In this document: positions 18,030 to 27,241 of the stretch, piece after piece
Numbering within the stretch: the stretch's first letter is position 1
Layout of the letters: each line of letters starts with the position of its first letter
Assembly (NCBI GenBank): GCA_963809205.1
Contig: CAWEIS010000005.1
Span: 1 to 64,000, forward strand
Reading direction: 5' to 3'
Length of the DNA: 64,000 nt
Source: DATLLN01 sp963809205
Lineage (GTDB): Bacteria; Actinomycetota; Thermoleophilia; Gaiellales; JAICJC01
Notes under the pieces: model-generated
Seen by the model: only the letters and a program-made list of their open reading frames with translations
The model's database searches: none
What the model was told of the DNA's origin: nothing
Made by a program: the position numbers and the translations under genes

Positions 18030-18992
18030 GTGCGCGCTGCCGTCCTCGAGCGTCCCCGGGAGCTCGCCGTCAGCTCCGTGCCCGACCCGGAGCCGGGCGA
18101 CGGCCAGCTGCTGATCGACATCGCGGCCTGCGGCGTCTGTCGCACCGACCTGCAGATCGTGAGCGGCGATCTGGGGATGCGGCGCTCGCCGGTGATCCTC
18201 GGACACCAGGTGGTCGGGCGGGTGGCCGGCACCGGAGAGCGGGTGGGGCTGGCCTGGCTGGCCGGCGCGTGCGGTCGCTGCCGCTACTGCCTGGGCGGCC
18301 GCGAGAACCTGTGCGAGCTGGCCGAGTTCACCGGCTGGACGGTCGACGGCGGCTACGCGGAGCGCGTCGTTGCCAGATCCGACTACGTCTACCCGCTGCC
18401 GGACGTGCTGAGCGACGTTCAGGCGGCGCCGCTGCTGTGCGCCGGGATCATCGGCTACCGCTCGCTGCGGATCAGCGGCATCCGCCCGGGCCAGGTGCTG
18501 GGCCTGTTCGGGTTCGGCTCGTCCGCGCACCTGGCGATCCAGGTCGCCCGCCACTGGGAATGCCAGGTCGCGGTGTTCGCGCGGTCGGAGGCGGAGCGGG
18601 ATCTGGGGCTGCGGCTGGGCGCCTCGTGGGCCGGTGGCTACGACGATGCGCCGCCGGTGCCGCTCGACGCGGCCGTCACGTTCGCGCCTGTCGGATCGGT
18701 GGTGGTCGCCGCGCTGGCGGCCACGGCGCCGGGCGGCGCGGTCGCGATCAACGCCATCCACCTGGACCGCATGCCCGAGTTCTCGTACGACCTGCTGTGG
18801 AAGGAGCGCAGCCTGCGCTCGGTGGCGAACTTCACCCGCCGGGATGCGCGGGAGTTTCTCGAGCTCGCCGCCGCGATCCCGATCCACGCCGAAACCACCG
18901 TCTTCGCGCTGGACGACGCGCCGGAGGCGCTGGCACAGCTCGAGGCGGGTGCGATCCGCGGCTCAGCCGTGCTCGACATCGCCGGGAGCTAG
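18030..18992 (+). CDS. zinc-dependent alcohol dehydrogenase family protein
   Basis: Medium-chain NAD(P)-dependent alcohol dehydrogenase of 320 residues, cytoplasmic. Catalytic zinc ligands are in 'ACGVCRTDLQ' and 'ILGHQVVGRV'. The structural zinc cysteines are in 'GACGRCRYCLGGRENLCE'. The Rossmann loop reads 'LGLFGFGSSAHLAIQVA', a slightly altered GxGxxG. It starts with GTG four bases after the DUF4389 stop, so the pair is likely cotranscribed. It resembles the propanol-preferring AdhA-type group, but the substrate is not certain. Confidence 0.88.
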   Translation: MRAAVLERPRELAVSSVPDPEPGDGQLLIDIAACGVCRTDLQIVSGDLGMRRSPVILGHQVVGRVAGTGERVGLAWLAGACGRCRYCLGGRENLCELAEFTGWTVDGGYAERVVARSDYVYPLPDVLSDVQAAPLLCAGIIGYRSLRISGIRPGQVLGLFGFGSSAHLAIQVARHWECQVAVFARSEAERDLGLRLGASWAGGYDDAPPVPLDAAVTFAPVGSVVVAALAATAPGGAVAINAIHLDRMPEFSYDLLWKERSLRSVANFTRRDAREFLELAAAIPIHAETTVFALDDAPEALAQLEAGAIRGSAVLDIAGS

Positions 18993-20254
18993 GACACCAG
19001 GCTCGCCGCCAGGCCAACGGCCGCGCAGGCGATCACGGTGGTGACCACGCCGACGCGAAAGCGCCAGACGCCGGCGAACGCGATCGCGGCCGTCGCGATC
19101 ACCAGCCAGTCGGGGTCGCCGTCGGGCACGGCCGCATGGTCGGCGACGAACACCGCCAGCGCCGCGATCACACCGACCACGGCGATCGTGACTCCGTTCA
19201 GCGCGTTGGCGAACGACCCGGTATGGCGGACGCGGTCGATGATCGGCGCGCCCGTGATGATGAAGACGAAGCAGGGAACGAAGGTGCACAGCGTGACGAT
19301 CGTCGCGCCGGCCAAACCCCACGCCAGCCCGCCCTGCACGTTGTAGGCGGCGACGAAGCCGACGAACGTGTTCACCATGATCAGCGGCCCTGGCGTCGAC
19401 TCGCCGAGCGCCAACCCTGCGACCATGTCCTGGGCGGTCAGCCAGCCGTAGTGGTTGACCGCGGCGCTGGCGACGAACGGCAGGACGGCGTAGGCGCCGC
19501 CGAACGTGATCAGAGCTGCGATCGTGAAGAAGCCGGTGAGCTGGGCCACGAAGCCGCCGGCCAGGAGCAGCAGGCCGACCGGGATCAGCCAGATCGCCAG
19601 CGACTTGACGATGCGACGGCGAAGGCCGGTCTGCGGGACGGCGGTCTCGGCGTCGTCGTCCGCGTCTCCGTGGGCCGCCGGGCGGCCCAGCAGCGTCGGG
19701 TCCCGGCGGCCCGCCAGGTACCCGGCCAGCGCCGCCAGCACCAGGATCACCGGGAACGGCAGCCCGGCCACGATCAGGACGAACGACAGCGCCGCCATCG
19801 CGAGGGCGGCGGCGGTGTGGATCACGCGGCTTCCGACCCGGAGCACCGCAGCGGCGACCAGCGCGATCACCGCGGCGCCGAGGCCGCGCACCACGCCGGC
19901 GACCGACGCCACCTCGCCGTACTCGACGTACACCGCGCTCATCGCGCAGAGCAGCACGAAGGCCGGCGCCACGAACAAGCCGCCCGCGGTGATCGCGCCG
20001 CGCACGCCGTACAGTGAGTAGCCGACGTACGACGCCAGCTGCTGCGCCTCCGGGCCGGGCAGCGCCATGCAGAAGTTGAGCGCATGCAGGAACCGCCGCT
20101 CCGAGATCCAGCGCCGGCGCTCGACCAGCTCATCGTGCATGATCGCGATCTGCCCCGCCGGGCCGCCGAAGCTGATGCAGCCGAGCTTCAGCCAGAACCA
20201 GAACGCCTCGGATTCGCTCGGCCGGACGGCGGTGATCGGGGGCTGCTGGCTCAC
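18989..20254 (-). CDS. chrA: chromate transporter, two-domain ChrA family
   Basis: Membrane anion transporter of the CHR family, 421 residues, with two homologous halves of about six helices each. Repeat 1 has 'FWLKLGCISFGGPAGQIAIMH' and repeat 2 'FFTIAALITFGGAYAVLPFV', both carrying the conserved FGG motif; 'ALPGPEAQQLASYVG' follows repeat 1. It exports chromate in characterised relatives, but many members transport unknown anions. The GTG start at 20254 is chosen because conservation begins there. It overlaps the alcohol dehydrogenase stop by four bases in convergent orientation. Confidence 0.85.
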   Translation of the reverse strand: MSQQPPITAVRPSESEAFWFWLKLGCISFGGPAGQIAIMHDELVERRRWISERRFLHALNFCMALPGPEAQQLASYVGYSLYGVRGAITAGGLFVAPAFVLLCAMSAVYVEYGEVASVAGVVRGLGAAVIALVAAAVLRVGSRVIHTAAALAMAALSFVLIVAGLPFPVILVLAALAGYLAGRRDPTLLGRPAAHGDADDDAETAVPQTGLRRRIVKSLAIWLIPVGLLLLAGGFVAQLTGFFTIAALITFGGAYAVLPFVASAAVNHYGWLTAQDMVAGLALGESTPGPLIMVNTFVGFVAAYNVQGGLAWGLAGATIVTLCTFVPCFVFIITGAPIIDRVRHTGSFANALNGVTIAVVGVIAALAVFVADHAAVPDGDPDWLVIATAAIAFAGVWRFRVGVVTTVIACAAVGLAASLVS

Positions 20255-20339
20255 ACGCGAACTATGGCGTACGCGTCGCTGCAGAGTACTTGCGACGGGT
20301 GATACGTTCTCATCCCCGAAACCGAGCAGGAGGGTTCCC

Positions 20340-20627
20340 ATGACACTGGCACGAGTCGTGACGTTCGACGGGGTCTCCAGCGAACGCATGGAGCAGATGC
20401 GGGCGGAGATGGCCGACCAGGAGCGGCCCGACGATGTCCCGGCGACCGAGATCGTCGTGCTCCACGATCCCGACGCCGAGAAGTCGGTCGTGATGCTGTT
20501 CTTCGACACCGAGGAGGACTACGCGCGCGGCGACGCGACGCTCAGCGCGATGCCGGCCGGCGACACGCCGGGCAGCCGCACCTCCGTCGGCAAGTACAAC
20601 GTCGAGATGCGGATGACGACGGTCTGA
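20340..20627 (+). CDS. small conserved hypothetical protein
   Basis: A 95-residue protein beginning 'MTLARVVTFDGVSSERMEQM'. The order of a strand, an amphipathic helix and two further strands ('TEIVVLHDPDAEKSVVMLFF') suggests a ferredoxin-like, dimeric alpha/beta-barrel fold as in antibiotic-biosynthesis-monooxygenase-like proteins. That is a pattern judgement only. AGGAGGG precedes the ATG. It is followed by a strong hairpin shared with the convergent cupin gene. Confidence 0.65.
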   Translation: MTLARVVTFDGVSSERMEQMRAEMADQERPDDVPATEIVVLHDPDAEKSVVMLFFDTEEDYARGDATLSAMPAGDTPGSRTSVGKYNVEMRMTTV

Positions 20628-20638
20628 TCGCCGCCGGG

Positions 20639-20665
20639 CGGGGCGCCGGTCAAGCCGGCGCCCCG
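20639..20665. terminator. hairpin between convergent genes
   Basis: Perfect 11-bp arms CGGGGCGCCGG / CCGGCGCCCCG around loop TCAAG, placed 12 bases after the hypothetical gene and 17 bases after the stop of the convergent cupin gene. There is no T-tract, as is common at high GC. It is likely to serve both genes. Confidence 0.65.
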
Positions 20666-20681
20666 ACGAGCAGGTTGCCTA

Positions 20682-21020
20682 TCAGTCCTCGAGCCACTCC
20701 GTCTGCATCTGTGAGGCGGTGTGGATGTTGACCATGCGGAGCTCGCCCGGGCCGGTGTTGGTGAAGGCGTGCGGCGTCCCGGCTGGCGCGATCACGATCT
20801 TGCCCGCGTCGGCGACGATCACATCCTCGCCGACGCGGAACGTCGCCTGGCCGCCCTCGACGATGAACAGCTCCGGGTAGGGATGGCGGTGCAGCGACGG
20901 ACCCTTGCCGGGCGCCGAGTGGACGAGGAACATCGACACTGGCACGTCGTGGTCGGCGCCGATGAACTGGTGCGAGTTCTCGCCGCGGTCGAGATCGTCG
21001 ATGTCGATCACGGGGCTCAT
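20682..21020 (-). CDS. single cupin-domain protein
   Basis: A 112-residue beta-barrel protein. Cupin motif 1 is 'HRHPYPELFIVEGGQATFRVG' (His-x-His...Glu metal ligands) and motif 2 'PAGTPHAFTNTG' (His ligand), so a bound metal is expected. Such small cupins act as isomerases, dioxygenases or binding proteins; nothing here picks one. It ends near a shared hairpin. Confidence 0.85.
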   Translation of the reverse strand: MSPVIDIDDLDRGENSHQFIGADHDVPVSMFLVHSAPGKGPSLHRHPYPELFIVEGGQATFRVGEDVIVADAGKIVIAPAGTPHAFTNTGPGELRMVNIHTASQMQTEWLED

Positions 21021-21042
21021 GCTCCAACGATACCGCCGCGGG

Positions 21043-21678
21043 CTACTCCCGCTCGGTCAGGCCCATCGACGACCGGAAGTCCTCGGACGTGTTCGTGTGG
21101 GGGAACGGCTCGGCCGGCTCGGGCACGCCCAGCGCCGCGCACAGCGGCCCCCATCCGTCGCCCGGCTGCCACTCGACGAGCCGCCCGGCGGGGATCGCCC
21201 TGCGCACCTCGTCGGTGTTCCTGCCGTAGGCGGCGATCGCGGCCTCGCGGTTGGCGAAATCGGGCGTGAACCGGTTGGCCATCATGTCCATCGTCAGCGC
21301 CCGCCGCTCGTTCCAGCGAACCTCGTCCTCCGGCACCGGCGTCTGCAGCTGGGTCGCGATCGTCCGCTCGAAGCTTGCCCACCAGGCCTCCGGCGAGCTG
21401 CGCAGCGAGAGCAGCACCACCGCGTCCGGATTGGCCGCCGCCAGCTCGGGCCAGAACGCGGCCGCCGGCCAGTCGACGGTTGCCTCGTAGCCCTCCAGCA
21501 TCGCGTTCAGGTCGGCGGGCTCGCCGCGCGCGGCCGCGTGCCAGACCGCGATGTCGTCGTCCCGGCCGAACAGCTCGGACATGTGGTAGCAGGGGCCGCC
21601 GAGCAGCTCCTCGAGCGCCAGCTTGAGCGAGTGCGTCCCCGTCCGGCCGACACCGGCGCCGATCAGCTTCAAGGCCAC
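21043..21678 (-). CDS. sulfotransferase-family P-loop protein
   Basis: About 211 residues. The N-terminal 'IGAGVGRTGTHSLKLALE' is the PAPS-binding P-loop of the sulfotransferase family 2-like group (often annotated NAD-dependent epimerase-related 'sulfotransferase family protein'). 'VVLLSLRSSPEAWWASF' matches the second PAPS-contact strand. The GTG at 21678 is preferred because homology begins there; an ATG at 21717 is in frame. The acceptor is unknown. It is divergent from the membrane protein starting at 21720. Confidence 0.78.
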   Translation of the reverse strand: MALKLIGAGVGRTGTHSLKLALEELLGGPCYHMSELFGRDDDIAVWHAAARGEPADLNAMLEGYEATVDWPAAAFWPELAAANPDAVVLLSLRSSPEAWWASFERTIATQLQTPVPEDEVRWNERRALTMDMMANRFTPDFANREAAIAAYGRNTDEVRRAIPAGRLVEWQPGDGWGPLCAALGVPEPAEPFPHTNTSEDFRSSMGLTERE

Positions 21679-21719
21679 GGCGAGATCATACGGCCGCACT
21701 TTCTGACACGCTTCCATCG

Positions 21720-22727
21720 ATGATCGAGAGCGCGCTCAGCGACTTCGCCGGCTGGTTCGCCGACCTGATCGAGAACGTCGGTTCGATCGGGCTCGGATAC
21801 CTGATCCTCGGCTGTCTCCTGCAGTGGGGGCAGACGCTGCTCAACTCGGTCGCGTGGCGCAACGTGCTGCAGGCGTCATACCCCGAGAAGCACATCCTGC
21901 AGAAGGAGATCTCGGCCGGCTACGCGGCGGGCGTCGGCCTGAATTCGGTGTTGCCCGGACAGGCGGGGACGATCACGTACCTCGCCCTGTTCCGCGCGTC
22001 GATCTCCGGGTCGAGCGTCGCGACGATCGCCGCCGGTGCCGCCGTCCAGGCGATCTTCTGGTCGATCGTGGGCGGGCTCGTGTACCTGTTGCTGTTCCTG
22101 TCTCGGCCGGACGCGATCGACGTCAAGCTGGGGACGATCACGTCGTGGATCGGCGACCACCTGGTGATCACGCTGCTGCTGGCCGCCGCGGCGGCGGCGC
22201 TGATCCTGATCTGCGTCCGGCTGATCCAGACCCGGCTGCGGGAGCAGTGGGCGCAGCTCGGCCAGGGCGCCGTGATCCTGCGCACGCCGCGCCGCTACCT
22301 GGCTCGTGTCGTCACGTTTCAGGCGCTCTCATACGCATGCCGGATCGGCGTCAACGCGACCTTCATGGCGGCCTACGGCATCCCGGTGACGGCCCGCAAC
22401 GTCTTCATCGTGATCGCTGCGGCGTCGATCGCGTCGGTGGTGGCCGTGGCGCCGGGAGGCATCGGGGCGACCACGTCCGTCCTGCTGGTCGCGTTGGCCG
22501 GAGAGGCGACGCAATCCCAGATCACGTCGTACTCGGTTGGCCAGCAGGCCGCCTGCATGCTTGCGAACATCGTGCTCGGGCTGGTGCTGATGAGCAAGGT
22601 GTTCGGCTGGGACGCGACCCGGTCGGTGATGCACCGGCGGAAGAAAACCAAGGGCGAGTCGACCGAGCAGGGGGCCGAGGAGCTGGCCGAGCAGCTTGCC
22701 GCGCGGCGCAAACCCACCAAGGATTAG
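21720..22727 (+). CDS. lysylphosphatidylglycerol synthase TM-domain / YbhN-like flippase-like protein
   Basis: Membrane protein of 335 residues with seven to eight helices, lacking any soluble synthase domain. Typical features: 'GVGLNSVLPGQAGTITYLALFRA' in the first half and 'VAVAPGGIGATTSVLLVAL' in the second. The C-terminus is a charged cytoplasmic tail rich in Lys and Glu. Relatives may move lipids across the membrane. Its stop overlaps the stop of the convergent DUF1269 gene. Confidence 0.82.
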   Translation: MIESALSDFAGWFADLIENVGSIGLGYLILGCLLQWGQTLLNSVAWRNVLQASYPEKHILQKEISAGYAAGVGLNSVLPGQAGTITYLALFRASISGSSVATIAAGAAVQAIFWSIVGGLVYLLLFLSRPDAIDVKLGTITSWIGDHLVITLLLAAAAAALILICVRLIQTRLREQWAQLGQGAVILRTPRRYLARVVTFQALSYACRIGVNATFMAAYGIPVTARNVFIVIAAASIASVVAVAPGGIGATTSVLLVALAGEATQSQITSYSVGQQAACMLANIVLGLVLMSKVFGWDATRSVMHRRKKTKGESTEQGAEELAEQLAARRKPTKD

Positions 22728-23227
22728 CCCGGGGCTGAGGCGGCGCGGAGCTTCTCGACGACGTCGTCGCCGATCTCGTTCTTGGTCACCCGCCGGCTCG
22801 CCCGCAGCACGCGATCGATGTCGTCCATCCGCTCCATGTCGGTGATCGCGATCAGCCCGGACGACGACGGCGGCAGCGTGTTCGCGATCGCGTCGGCGAT
22901 CGCTCGCATCGAGCGGCTCCGCCGCCGGCCGGCGATGGCGCCCGCCGCGCCCCCGACCAGCGCGCCGCCGATCAGCGACGGCGGGAACAGCACTCCCACG
23001 GCGGCGCCGGCCAGCGTCCCCCAGCCCGCCGTGCGACCCGTGGTGTCGGCCATACCGGGGATCGTAATCGTCCCATCGCGGTCGCGGCTGACGACGACCG
23101 CGCCGTGGATATCGGCTGACCCCGCCGATGCGAGCTGTTGCACCTCCTCCAGCGCGCCCGCCGCTTCGCTCTCGTGATCGTACGCCCCAACGATCAGCGT
23201 GCTGCCGGTGCGGCGCGCGTCGCTCAC
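22724..23227 (-). CDS. DUF1269-like glycine-zipper stress protein
   Basis: 167 residues. An N-terminal alpha/beta part ('TLIVGAYDHESEAAGALEEVQQL') is followed by a glycine-rich helical hairpin ('GTLAGAAVGVLFPPSLIGGALVGGAAGAIAG') and a C-terminal acidic part ending in 'DDVVEKLR'. The layout matches DUF1269 membrane-associated proteins. The GTG start overlaps the stop of the upstream carboxymuconolactone decarboxylase-like gene (GTGA), so the two are coupled. Confidence 0.75.
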   Translation of the reverse strand: MSDARRTGSTLIVGAYDHESEAAGALEEVQQLASAGSADIHGAVVVSRDRDGTITIPGMADTTGRTAGWGTLAGAAVGVLFPPSLIGGALVGGAAGAIAGRRRSRSMRAIADAIANTLPPSSSGLIAITDMERMDDIDRVLRASRRVTKNEIGDDVVEKLRAASAPG

Positions 23228-23571
23228 GACTCCGCCGCCGGGTGCCGGTGGCCGTCGTCCAGCGCCTCCAGCGCAGCATCGATGTCGTAGCCCAGCGCGA
23301 GGCCGAGCTGGGGCGCCGTCGCGGTCACCCGGGCGGCGCCGGCGATCGGCATGACCGCGACCAGCGCATCCACGATCTCATCGTACGTCGCACCGGCCGC
23401 GACCGCGTCCTCGACCCCTGCGCGGTAGGAGGCAGCGCCGGCCCCGAGGGCGAACATCGCACCCAGTTGCGCGAACGCCCGCGTCCGGCAGTCCAGGCTC
23501 GCGGGGTCGGCAAGGTCAGTCCGATCGTCGCCGACGGCGAGGCGTCGCAGGGTCTGCTTGTAGCCTGCCAT
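23224..23571 (-). CDS. carboxymuconolactone decarboxylase/AhpD-like protein
   Basis: 115 residues, all-helical. The CMD core is visible in 'DCRTRAFAQLGAMFALGAGAASY' and 'GATYDEIVDALVAVMPIAGAARV'. The AhpD CxxC pair is absent (only one Cys in this core), so it is not a classic peroxidase partner. M at 23571 (MAGYKQTLRRLA) is chosen over an ATG five codons upstream. Role unknown. Confidence 0.78.
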   Translation of the reverse strand: MAGYKQTLRRLAVGDDRTDLADPASLDCRTRAFAQLGAMFALGAGAASYRAGVEDAVAAGATYDEIVDALVAVMPIAGAARVTATAPQLGLALGYDIDAALEALDDGHRHPAAES

Positions 23572-23607
23572 CCTGGTGGATTCCATCGCGCCCGGACGGC
23601 GCCTGCA

Positions 23608-25761
23608 TCACCCCGAGGGGGTGATCCCGACCGGCGGTTCGATCAGGCCGAGCGCCTCGGCCCGGTCGACGGCTTCGCTGCGGGATGACGCGCCGAGCTT
23701 GCGGTACACCGAGATCGCCTGCGTCTTGACCGTGTTGCGCGAGACGAACAGCCGGTCGGCGATCTCGCGGAAGGACAGGTGCGTCGTCAGCAGAGGGAGG
23801 AGCCGGAGCTCGGCCGGCGTCAAGCTGTCGGTCCATCCGTCGGGCGCTTCGCGCCGCGCGGCGGCCCGCCGCACCTCGGCGGCCTGCGCGACCAGCGTGC
23901 CCAGCCGCGGGCGGATCAGCAGCAGGTGCTCGACTTCGCCGGACAGCGCCGCCGCCTGGTCGTCTTCGCCCAGCAGCAGGTGGGCGCGGGACGCGTCGAG
24001 GCGGCTCTGCACCGCCATCCAGGGCAGGGCTTGCGTGACCTGCGGCAGCAGCCGGCGTGCGGCCACGAGCCACTCCCGGGCGGCGTCGAGGCGACCCCGC
24101 TCGGCGGCCGTTCGCGCGCCTGCCGCGTAGCAGACCGCGTTGGTCGCACGTGCGGTCAGCGAGCGGCTGATCAGCCGCTCGATTCCCTCAGTTGCGAGCC
24201 CGTCCGCGCCGACCAGGTCGCCGCGCGCGCGGGCCAGCACGGCACGCCCGGCGAGCGCGATCGACGACGTGTTCGTCAGCCCGGCGGCCGACGCCCGCGC
24301 CGCGTCCGTCAGCGTCGCGTCGGCGGCGTCGTCCATGCCGCGCAGCAGCTGCGACCACCCGACCAGGAGCAGTGCCTTGGCGCGCCACGGGCTCAGCAGG
24401 TCGAGCGAGTCCACGGCGAACTGCGCGTCGGCCTGCATCCGATCCACGCCATCCGGGCAGAGCGCGGCCCGCAGCAGCGCGAGGCGCGGCACCGTGGTGT
24501 CGTCCGTGATGGCCGCCATCGCGATGCCGCGTTCGGCGGCGGCCAGGCAGTCCTCGGCCTCCCGCGGCCGGCCGCGGAGGGCGTGGATCCAGCCTGCGAG
24601 CACCGCCAGTCCCGGCCGCCGTTCGATCGGCTCGCCGTCCAGCTGCCGCAGCCACGACTCGACCAGTGCGGTCTGGCCGCCGTGGAACGCGTGCATCGCG
24701 TGGCGCTCGACCAGCGACGCGGCCTGCCCGCGGTTGCCGGCGGTCAGCGCGTAGGCGATGGCCTGCTCCGTGCGGCCGTTCTCGTCGCACCAGCCGGCCG
24801 CCCTGCCGGCCAGCTCTCGTGATGCCCCCGGCGACTCGAGCTCGAGCTCGGCGATCAGCATCTGGCGCATCATCCCGTGGAGCCGGTAGGCGCCGCGGTG
24901 ACGGTCGAGCGGCAGCAGCATCGAGTTCGTGCGCTCGAGTCGTTCCAGCCGACGACCGGAGTCCGAACGCTGCAGCACCGCGTCGCAGATCGGCGCGGAG
25001 AGCTCCTCGAGCACGGCCGTGCGCATCAGGAAGCTGCGGTCGGCGGCCGGCCGCAGCTGGCTGACGACCTCGGCGCGCAGGTAGTCCACCACGAAGCGAT
25101 CGGTGGCCGCCGGCTCGGTCGGGTGCTCGAGCGCCGCGAGCGCTCCCAGATACAGGCCCGCGGGCCAACCCTCGGCTGCTCGCACGACGCCGGCCGTCTC
25201 GGCTGCGGTCAGTCGGCCCGCCGCCGCGGTCACCACGACGCGCGCCTCGCGCGCGCTCATGGCCAGGTCCGCCGGCCCGACCTCCATCAGCCGCTCCTGC
25301 GCGCGCATCCGCGCCACCGGGAGTGCCGGATCGCTGCGCCCGGCAAGCGCCACGGTCGATCCGGGCGGCAGCTCGGCCATGATCTCGGCCAGCAGTGCGA
25401 GCGACGTGCGGCCGAGCCGGTCGGCCTCGTCCACCACCAGCAGCAGTGGCTCACCCGCGCCGCCGCCGTGCCCGATGTCGGCGAGGGCATCCGCGACGCT
25501 CGCGCGCAGCTCGCGCGGATCGGCGTCATCGTCGCTCGCCGTCAGCCAGGCGGCCGGGCGCGGATCCCGCTCCGCCCACTGCGCCAGCAGCGTCGTCTTG
25601 CCGTACCCGGCCGCGGCCGTGACCGCCACCAGCGGGACGTCGCCGCCGGCCAGCCGCTTGAGCAGCGCGGTGCGCGGAACCTCGCCCCGCCTGAAGGCGG
25701 GTGGGCGAAACCTGGCGCCGGGACGCGGCGCGAGCGCCCCGATGGCGCTGCGGTGGGACAC
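23608..25761 (-). CDS. MalT-type LuxR-family transcriptional regulator (large ATP-binding)
   Basis: 717-residue signal-transduction ATPase regulator. The N-terminal STAND-like NTPase has Walker A 'AGYGKTT' (51-57) and Walker B 'LLLVVDEADRLG'. The long middle is helical TPR-like repeats ('RGRPREAEDCLAAAERG' and others), and the last 60 residues form a LuxR HTH ('LTPAELRLLPLLTTHLSFREIADRLFVSRNTVKTQAISVYRKLG'-type, shortened to key words LSFREIADRLFVSRNTVKTQ). The GTG at 25761 has AAGGGAAAGA upstream. It is divergent from the DUF2252 gene, its most likely regulated neighbour. The ligand is unknown. Confidence 0.88.
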   Translation of the reverse strand: MSHRSAIGALAPRPGARFRPPAFRRGEVPRTALLKRLAGGDVPLVAVTAAAGYGKTTLLAQWAERDPRPAAWLTASDDDADPRELRASVADALADIGHGGGAGEPLLLVVDEADRLGRTSLALLAEIMAELPPGSTVALAGRSDPALPVARMRAQERLMEVGPADLAMSAREARVVVTAAAGRLTAAETAGVVRAAEGWPAGLYLGALAALEHPTEPAATDRFVVDYLRAEVVSQLRPAADRSFLMRTAVLEELSAPICDAVLQRSDSGRRLERLERTNSMLLPLDRHRGAYRLHGMMRQMLIAELELESPGASRELAGRAAGWCDENGRTEQAIAYALTAGNRGQAASLVERHAMHAFHGGQTALVESWLRQLDGEPIERRPGLAVLAGWIHALRGRPREAEDCLAAAERGIAMAAITDDTTVPRLALLRAALCPDGVDRMQADAQFAVDSLDLLSPWRAKALLLVGWSQLLRGMDDAADATLTDAARASAAGLTNTSSIALAGRAVLARARGDLVGADGLATEGIERLISRSLTARATNAVCYAAGARTAAERGRLDAAREWLVAARRLLPQVTQALPWMAVQSRLDASRAHLLLGEDDQAAALSGEVEHLLLIRPRLGTLVAQAAEVRRAAARREAPDGWTDSLTPAELRLLPLLTTHLSFREIADRLFVSRNTVKTQAISVYRKLGASSRSEAVDRAEALGLIEPPVGITPSG

Positions 25762-25802
25762 CTGCTCTTTCCCTTCCGGGCGATGACCGCTGCTGCTGAC
25801 GC

Positions 25803-25819
25803 GTGTATACATAGCAGTG
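25803..25819 (+). promoter_or_regulatory. candidate -10 element and palindrome TGTATACA, leaderless start of DUF2252 gene
   Basis: TGTATACA (25803-25810) is a perfect 8-bp palindrome and contains TATACAT, a good -10 box, whose end lies about 8 bases before the ATG at 25820. That spacing suggests a leaderless transcript. No purine-rich ribosome site is seen before this ATG. The palindrome sits in the 58-base divergent gap with the LuxR-type regulator. Confidence 0.4.
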
Positions 25820-27232
25820 ATGGCAACGCAGCAGTCCAGGCAAGCGTCACAGACGCGGGACGAAAGACGTGCTCGCGGCAAGCTCGCCCGCAAGATGGTG
25901 CCGCGGGCGAGCCATGCCGGCTGGGAGCCGTCCGCCGACCGGCTGGATCCGGTTGACGTGCTGACGGCGCAGGCCGAGACCCGGGTTCCCGACCTGGTTC
26001 CGATCCGCTACGGGCGGATGCTGGTCTCGCCCTTCACCTTCTACCGCGGAGCCGCGGCGATCATGGCCGAGGATCTCGCGCGGACGCCGACCACCGGGAT
26101 CGTCACACAGCTGTGCGGCGACGCGCACCTGTCCAACTTCGGCGGGTTCGCCACGCCCGAGCGCGACCTGGTGTTCGGGCTCAACGACTTCGACGAGACG
26201 CTGCCCGGGCCCTGGGAGTGGGACGTCAAGCGGCTCGCCGCGAGCATGGTGATCGCCGCCCGAGACCGCGGGCTGTCCGCGAAGCAGACCCGGCAGGTGG
26301 CCGTGGCCACGGCCGGCGAGTACCGCCGCTCCATGCGCGAGTACGCCAAGCTGTCGAACCTCGAGCTGTGGTACCGGCGGATCGGCGCGTCCGACATGCG
26401 AGACCGTTTCCGTGAGGAGCTGGGCGAACGCGGCGAGCGGGCGCTCGACTCGGCCGTGTCGAAGGCGATGACCAAGGACCGGATGCGGGCCCTCAGCAAG
26501 CTCACCTGCCGCGTGGACGGCGAGCTGCGGTTCCAGTCGAATCCGCCGCTGCTGGTGCCGATCGAGGAGCTCGTCCCCGACGCGCTCGAGCACGACATCA
26601 CGACCTTCGTCCAGGGCGTCCTGCGGTCGTACCGGCGCACCCTCCAGGAAGACCGCCGGCGGCTGGTGGACACGTACCGCTACCTCCACCTGGCGCGCAA
26701 GGTTGTCGGCGTCGGCAGTGTCGGCACTCGAGCATGGGTGGTGCTGATGATGGGCGTCGACGAGACCGACCCGCTGGTACTCCAGGTCAAGGAGGCGCAG
26801 GCCTCGGTGCTCGAGCCGGTGCTCAAGAAGAGCGAGTTCGCGAACAGCGGGCAGCGCGTCGTGTCCGGGCAGCGGATGATGCAGACCGCCAGCGACATCT
26901 TTCTGGGGTGGCACCGGACGGTCGGCGTCGACGGCGTCGAGCGGGATTTCTACGTCCGCCAGCTGTGGGACTGGAAGGCTTCGGCGAACATCGACGCCTT
27001 CGACGCTTCGGGGCTCACGGCGTACGGCAGGCTGTGTGCAAGCACGCTCGCACGCGCCCATGGCCGCTCGGGCGATCGCATCGCCATCGCCTCGTACCTG
27101 GGTAGCGGCGACGACTTCGATCGCGCGATCGCGGAGTTCTCGTTCGCGTACGCCGATCAGAACGACGCAGACTACGCACGACTCAACGACGCGGTCACGT
27201 CGGGCAGGATCGCCGTCGAGACCGGAGTCTGA
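25820..27232 (+). CDS. DUF2252 family protein
   Basis: 470-residue cytoplasmic protein. DUF2252 marks are strong: 'QLCGDAHLSNFGGFATPERD' and 'FGLNDFDETLPGPWEWDVKRLAAS', followed by 'RKVVGVGSVGTRAWVVLM' and 'DPLVLQVKEAQASVLE'. The HxxN and DFD motifs resemble aminoglycoside-phosphotransferase-like kinases, so a small-molecule kinase activity is conceivable but unproven. The divergent LuxR/MalT protein may control it. Confidence 0.85.
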   Translation: MATQQSRQASQTRDERRARGKLARKMVPRASHAGWEPSADRLDPVDVLTAQAETRVPDLVPIRYGRMLVSPFTFYRGAAAIMAEDLARTPTTGIVTQLCGDAHLSNFGGFATPERDLVFGLNDFDETLPGPWEWDVKRLAASMVIAARDRGLSAKQTRQVAVATAGEYRRSMREYAKLSNLELWYRRIGASDMRDRFREELGERGERALDSAVSKAMTKDRMRALSKLTCRVDGELRFQSNPPLLVPIEELVPDALEHDITTFVQGVLRSYRRTLQEDRRRLVDTYRYLHLARKVVGVGSVGTRAWVVLMMGVDETDPLVLQVKEAQASVLEPVLKKSEFANSGQRVVSGQRMMQTASDIFLGWHRTVGVDGVERDFYVRQLWDWKASANIDAFDASGLTAYGRLCASTLARAHGRSGDRIAIASYLGSGDDFDRAIAEFSFAYADQNDADYARLNDAVTSGRIAVETGV

Positions 27233-27241
27233 CCCGCCGGC

